From Actinomycetota bacterium (GTDB lineage Bacteria > Actinomycetota > Thermoleophilia > Gaiellales > Gaiellaceae), in assembly GCA_013698195.1 (NCBI GenBank), contig JACCVK010000237.1, positions 1-12,921 of the forward strand: 12,921 nucleotides of DNA. Direction: 5' to 3'. Below the pieces are notes generated by a model. It saw only the letters and a list, made by a program, of their open reading frames with translations, was not told the DNA's origin and made no database searches. This document shows, piece after piece, positions 11,315 through 12,921 of this stretch (position 1 is the first letter of the stretch; the number at the start of each line of letters is the position of its first letter). The position numbers and the translations under genes were made by a program.

Positions 11315-12607
11315 ATGCGGCTCTACGACACCCTTACACGCGGACTCGTCGAGCTTCCCGCTCCTCCCGGGTCGATCCGGATCTACGTGTGCGGTTCGAC
11401 CGTATACCAGCGTGTCCACGTGGGTAACTCGCGGCCCTTCGTGCTCGGGATGTGGCTCCGGAGCTGGCTCAAGGAGACGGGATACGACGTGACGCTCGTG
11501 CACAACATCACTGACGTCGACGACAAGGTCTACGCCGAGGCCGCCAGACAGGGCATCCCGAGCCGCGAGCTGTCCGAGCGCGCGACGGGCTGGTTCTTCG
11601 AGGACACCGACGATCTCGGGCTCGGGCGTCCCGACGTCGAGCCGCGGGCGACGGAGACGATCCCGGAGATCATCGAGTTCATCCAGGAGCTGGTCGAACG
11701 CGACGCGGCATACGCGGCAAACGGCGACGTGTACTTCCGAGTCGCACGCTTTCCCGAGTACGGACGGCTGTCCGGGGCAAAGCTGGAGGAGATGGTCGCC
11801 CAGGAGGAGAGCCCAATCAAGGAGGATCAGCGGGACTTCGCGCTCTGGAAGGGCCAAAAGTCGCACGAGGACGCCGCCTGGGAGTCACCGTGGGGACTGG
11901 GGCGGCCGGGTTGGCATATCGAGTGCTCTGCGATGGCTGAGAAGCACCTCGGGGAGACATTCGAGATCCACGGCGGCGGCAACGATCTCCGCTTCCCCCA
12001 TCACGAGAACGAGCTGGCCCAGTCCAGGAGCCTCGGTCACGAGTTCGCGAAGATCTGGATGCACAACGGGATGCTCGAACTCGACGAGGCGAAGATGTCC
12101 AAGTCGCTGGGGAACGTTGTGACGCTGCGCGAGGTTCTCGACGACTGGGGTCGAGAAACGCTCCTCGTCTTTCACCTCACCGCCTTCTGGAGCAAGCCGA
12201 TCGACTTCGACGACGCGGTGATGTCGCAGGCGGCCGCACGCGCCGAGAGCTTTCGCGAGGTCTTTCGCAACCCGCACGAACCGGCTCCAGCCGGCGCCTG
12301 GGAGCGCTTCGCTGCCGCGCTCGAGGACGACTTCTCGACGCCCGCTGCGCTTGCGGTCATGCACGAGTGGCACGACCACGACCTCCTGCGCCGGGCGCTC
12401 GGCATCTTCGGGCTCGAGTCGCTCGCCGCCGAGGAGGAGGCACCACCCGAGGTCGTCACGCTCGCCGAGCGCCGGCAGTCGGCTCGCGCGAACCGTAACT
12501 TTGACGAGGCCGACCGACTCAGGGCCGAGATTGAGGCCGCCGGCTGGGAAGCGCGCGACGACGCGAACGGCTTCCGGCTCGTTCGGCGCCAATTGACGAG
12601 CCGATGA
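11315..12607 (+). CDS. cysS: Cysteine--tRNA ligase
   Basis: CysRS charges tRNA-Cys and is a class I synthetase. The 430-aa product starts MRLYDTLTRGLVEL and has the HIGH-type motif HVGN (35-38) within YVCGSTVYQRVHVGNSRP. The usual Pro after YVCG is Ser here. The catalytic Zn ligands appear as C26, C204 (WHIECSAM), H229 and E233 (FPHHENELAQS). KMSKSLGN lies at 260-267. The helical C-terminal part contains AALEDDFSTPAALAVMHEW, and the end has RANRNFDEADRLRAEIEAAGW, typical of the CysRS tRNA-binding tail. The family length is about 460, so it is slightly short but complete. ATG 11315 is chosen for the conserved N-terminus and the TACGAT box; TTG 11291 overlaps the gltX stop. The stop overlaps the rlmB start (ATGA). 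Confidence 0.96.
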   Translation: MRLYDTLTRGLVELPAPPGSIRIYVCGSTVYQRVHVGNSRPFVLGMWLRSWLKETGYDVTLVHNITDVDDKVYAEAARQGIPSRELSERATGWFFEDTDDLGLGRPDVEPRATETIPEIIEFIQELVERDAAYAANGDVYFRVARFPEYGRLSGAKLEEMVAQEESPIKEDQRDFALWKGQKSHEDAAWESPWGLGRPGWHIECSAMAEKHLGETFEIHGGGNDLRFPHHENELAQSRSLGHEFAKIWMHNGMLELDEAKMSKSLGNVVTLREVLDDWGRETLLVFHLTAFWSKPIDFDDAVMSQAAARAESFREVFRNPHEPAPAGAWERFAAALEDDFSTPAALAVMHEWHDHDLLRRALGIFGLESLAAEEEAPPEVVTLAERRQSARANRNFDEADRLRAEIEAAGWEARDDANGFRLVRRQLTSR

Positions 12608-12921
12608 GCGCGACGCCCGAGCTCGTCTACGGGCGAAACCCCGTTCGGGAGGCGTTGCGCGGACCGCGAGCCGTGCGCGAGATCTGGGCGACCGAGCGTG
12701 CCGCCGCGCTCGTGCCGTGGCTCGACCAAGCGCCTCGCCAGCAGGTCAAGCCCGAGCGCGAGCTCACCGAGGTAGCCGGGACGCGCGACCATCAAGGTGT
12801 CATCGCTTGGTGCGACCCGTTTCGCTATGCGGACGCGCATGAGCTTGCGGCGGTCGAGCAGCCGCTTCTCGTCTGCCTCGACCAGGTCACGGATCCGCAG
12901 AACTTCGGCGCGGTCGTACGC
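12604..12921 (+). CDS. rlmB: 23S rRNA (guanosine-2'-O)-methyltransferase RlmB-like, 5' part
   Basis: ATG 12604 overlaps the cysS stop by 4 nt. The frame stays open for 106 codons to the right edge, so the catalytic SPOUT C-terminus is missing. The start MSATPELVYGRNPVREALRG is typical of the substrate-binding N-terminal domain of TrmH/RlmB proteins (YGrnpV.EAL). GTRDHQGVIAWCDPF matches the linker seen as HQGi.A. The last visible residues, LVCLDQVTDPQNFGAVVR, are SpoU motif 1, which opens the methyltransferase domain. RlmB 2'-O-methylates a guanosine of the 23S rRNA peptidyl-transferase region using S-adenosylmethionine. cysS-rlmB adjacency is widely conserved. The exact target cannot be verified without the C-terminus. 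Confidence 0.93.
   Translation, partial: MSATPELVYGRNPVREALRGPRAVREIWATERAAALVPWLDQAPRQQVKPERELTEVAGTRDHQGVIAWCDPFRYADAHELAAVEQPLLVCLDQVTDPQNFGAVVR

Overview
The window looks like chromosomal DNA from a high-GC actinobacterium. It has GC-rich codons, many GTG/TTG starts, a CarD regulator, MEP-pathway genes beside radA and carD, and repeated TAnnnT boxes 6-8 nt before start codons that lack a Shine-Dalgarno (SD) sequence, as expected of leaderless mRNAs. The gene order radA-carD-ispD-(HAD)-ispF ... gltX-cysS-rlmB, and the style of the small secreted proteins, suggest the Thermoleophilia (Gaiellales/Solirubrobacterales). That placement is an inference. No rRNA, tRNA, CRISPR array, transposase or phage gene is visible.

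Layout. 1-396 (-): 5'-part of a secreted protein of unknown function, running off the left edge. 476-943 (+): GNAT acetyltransferase, convergent with 953-1498 (-), a four-helix membrane protein with a Pro/Ala tail. 1631-5703 (+): housekeeping block of radA (repair), carD (RNA polymerase-binding regulator, TTG start), ispD, a HAD phosphatase-like gene carrying an apparent 1-nt frameshift, and ispF. 5736-7474 (-): translationally coupled OmpR-type response regulator and histidine kinase, divergent from 7596-8009 (+), a small secreted protein. 8116-8832 (-): MutY-like adenine glycosylase, divergent from 8879-12921 (+): flavodoxin-fold protein, glutathione-S-transferase-like protein, an unusually compact GluRS, CysRS, and the start of the RlmB-type 23S rRNA 2'-O-methyltransferase, cut by the right edge.

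How the genes fit together. IspD and IspF catalyse two steps of isoprenoid precursor synthesis. GluRS, CysRS and RlmB serve translation. RadA and MutY serve DNA repair. CarD tunes transcription initiation. The two-component pair and the divergent secreted protein share a 112-nt regulatory region with an 11-bp-spaced direct repeat, the geometry used by OmpR/PhoB-family regulators.

I did not find a clearly new multi-gene system. The most interesting items are the compact cysteine-free GluRS, two similar tri-loop hairpins flanking the ispD start, a terminator-like hairpin in the carD leader, the frameshifted HAD gene, the recurring leaderless-promoter architecture, and the putative two-component operator.
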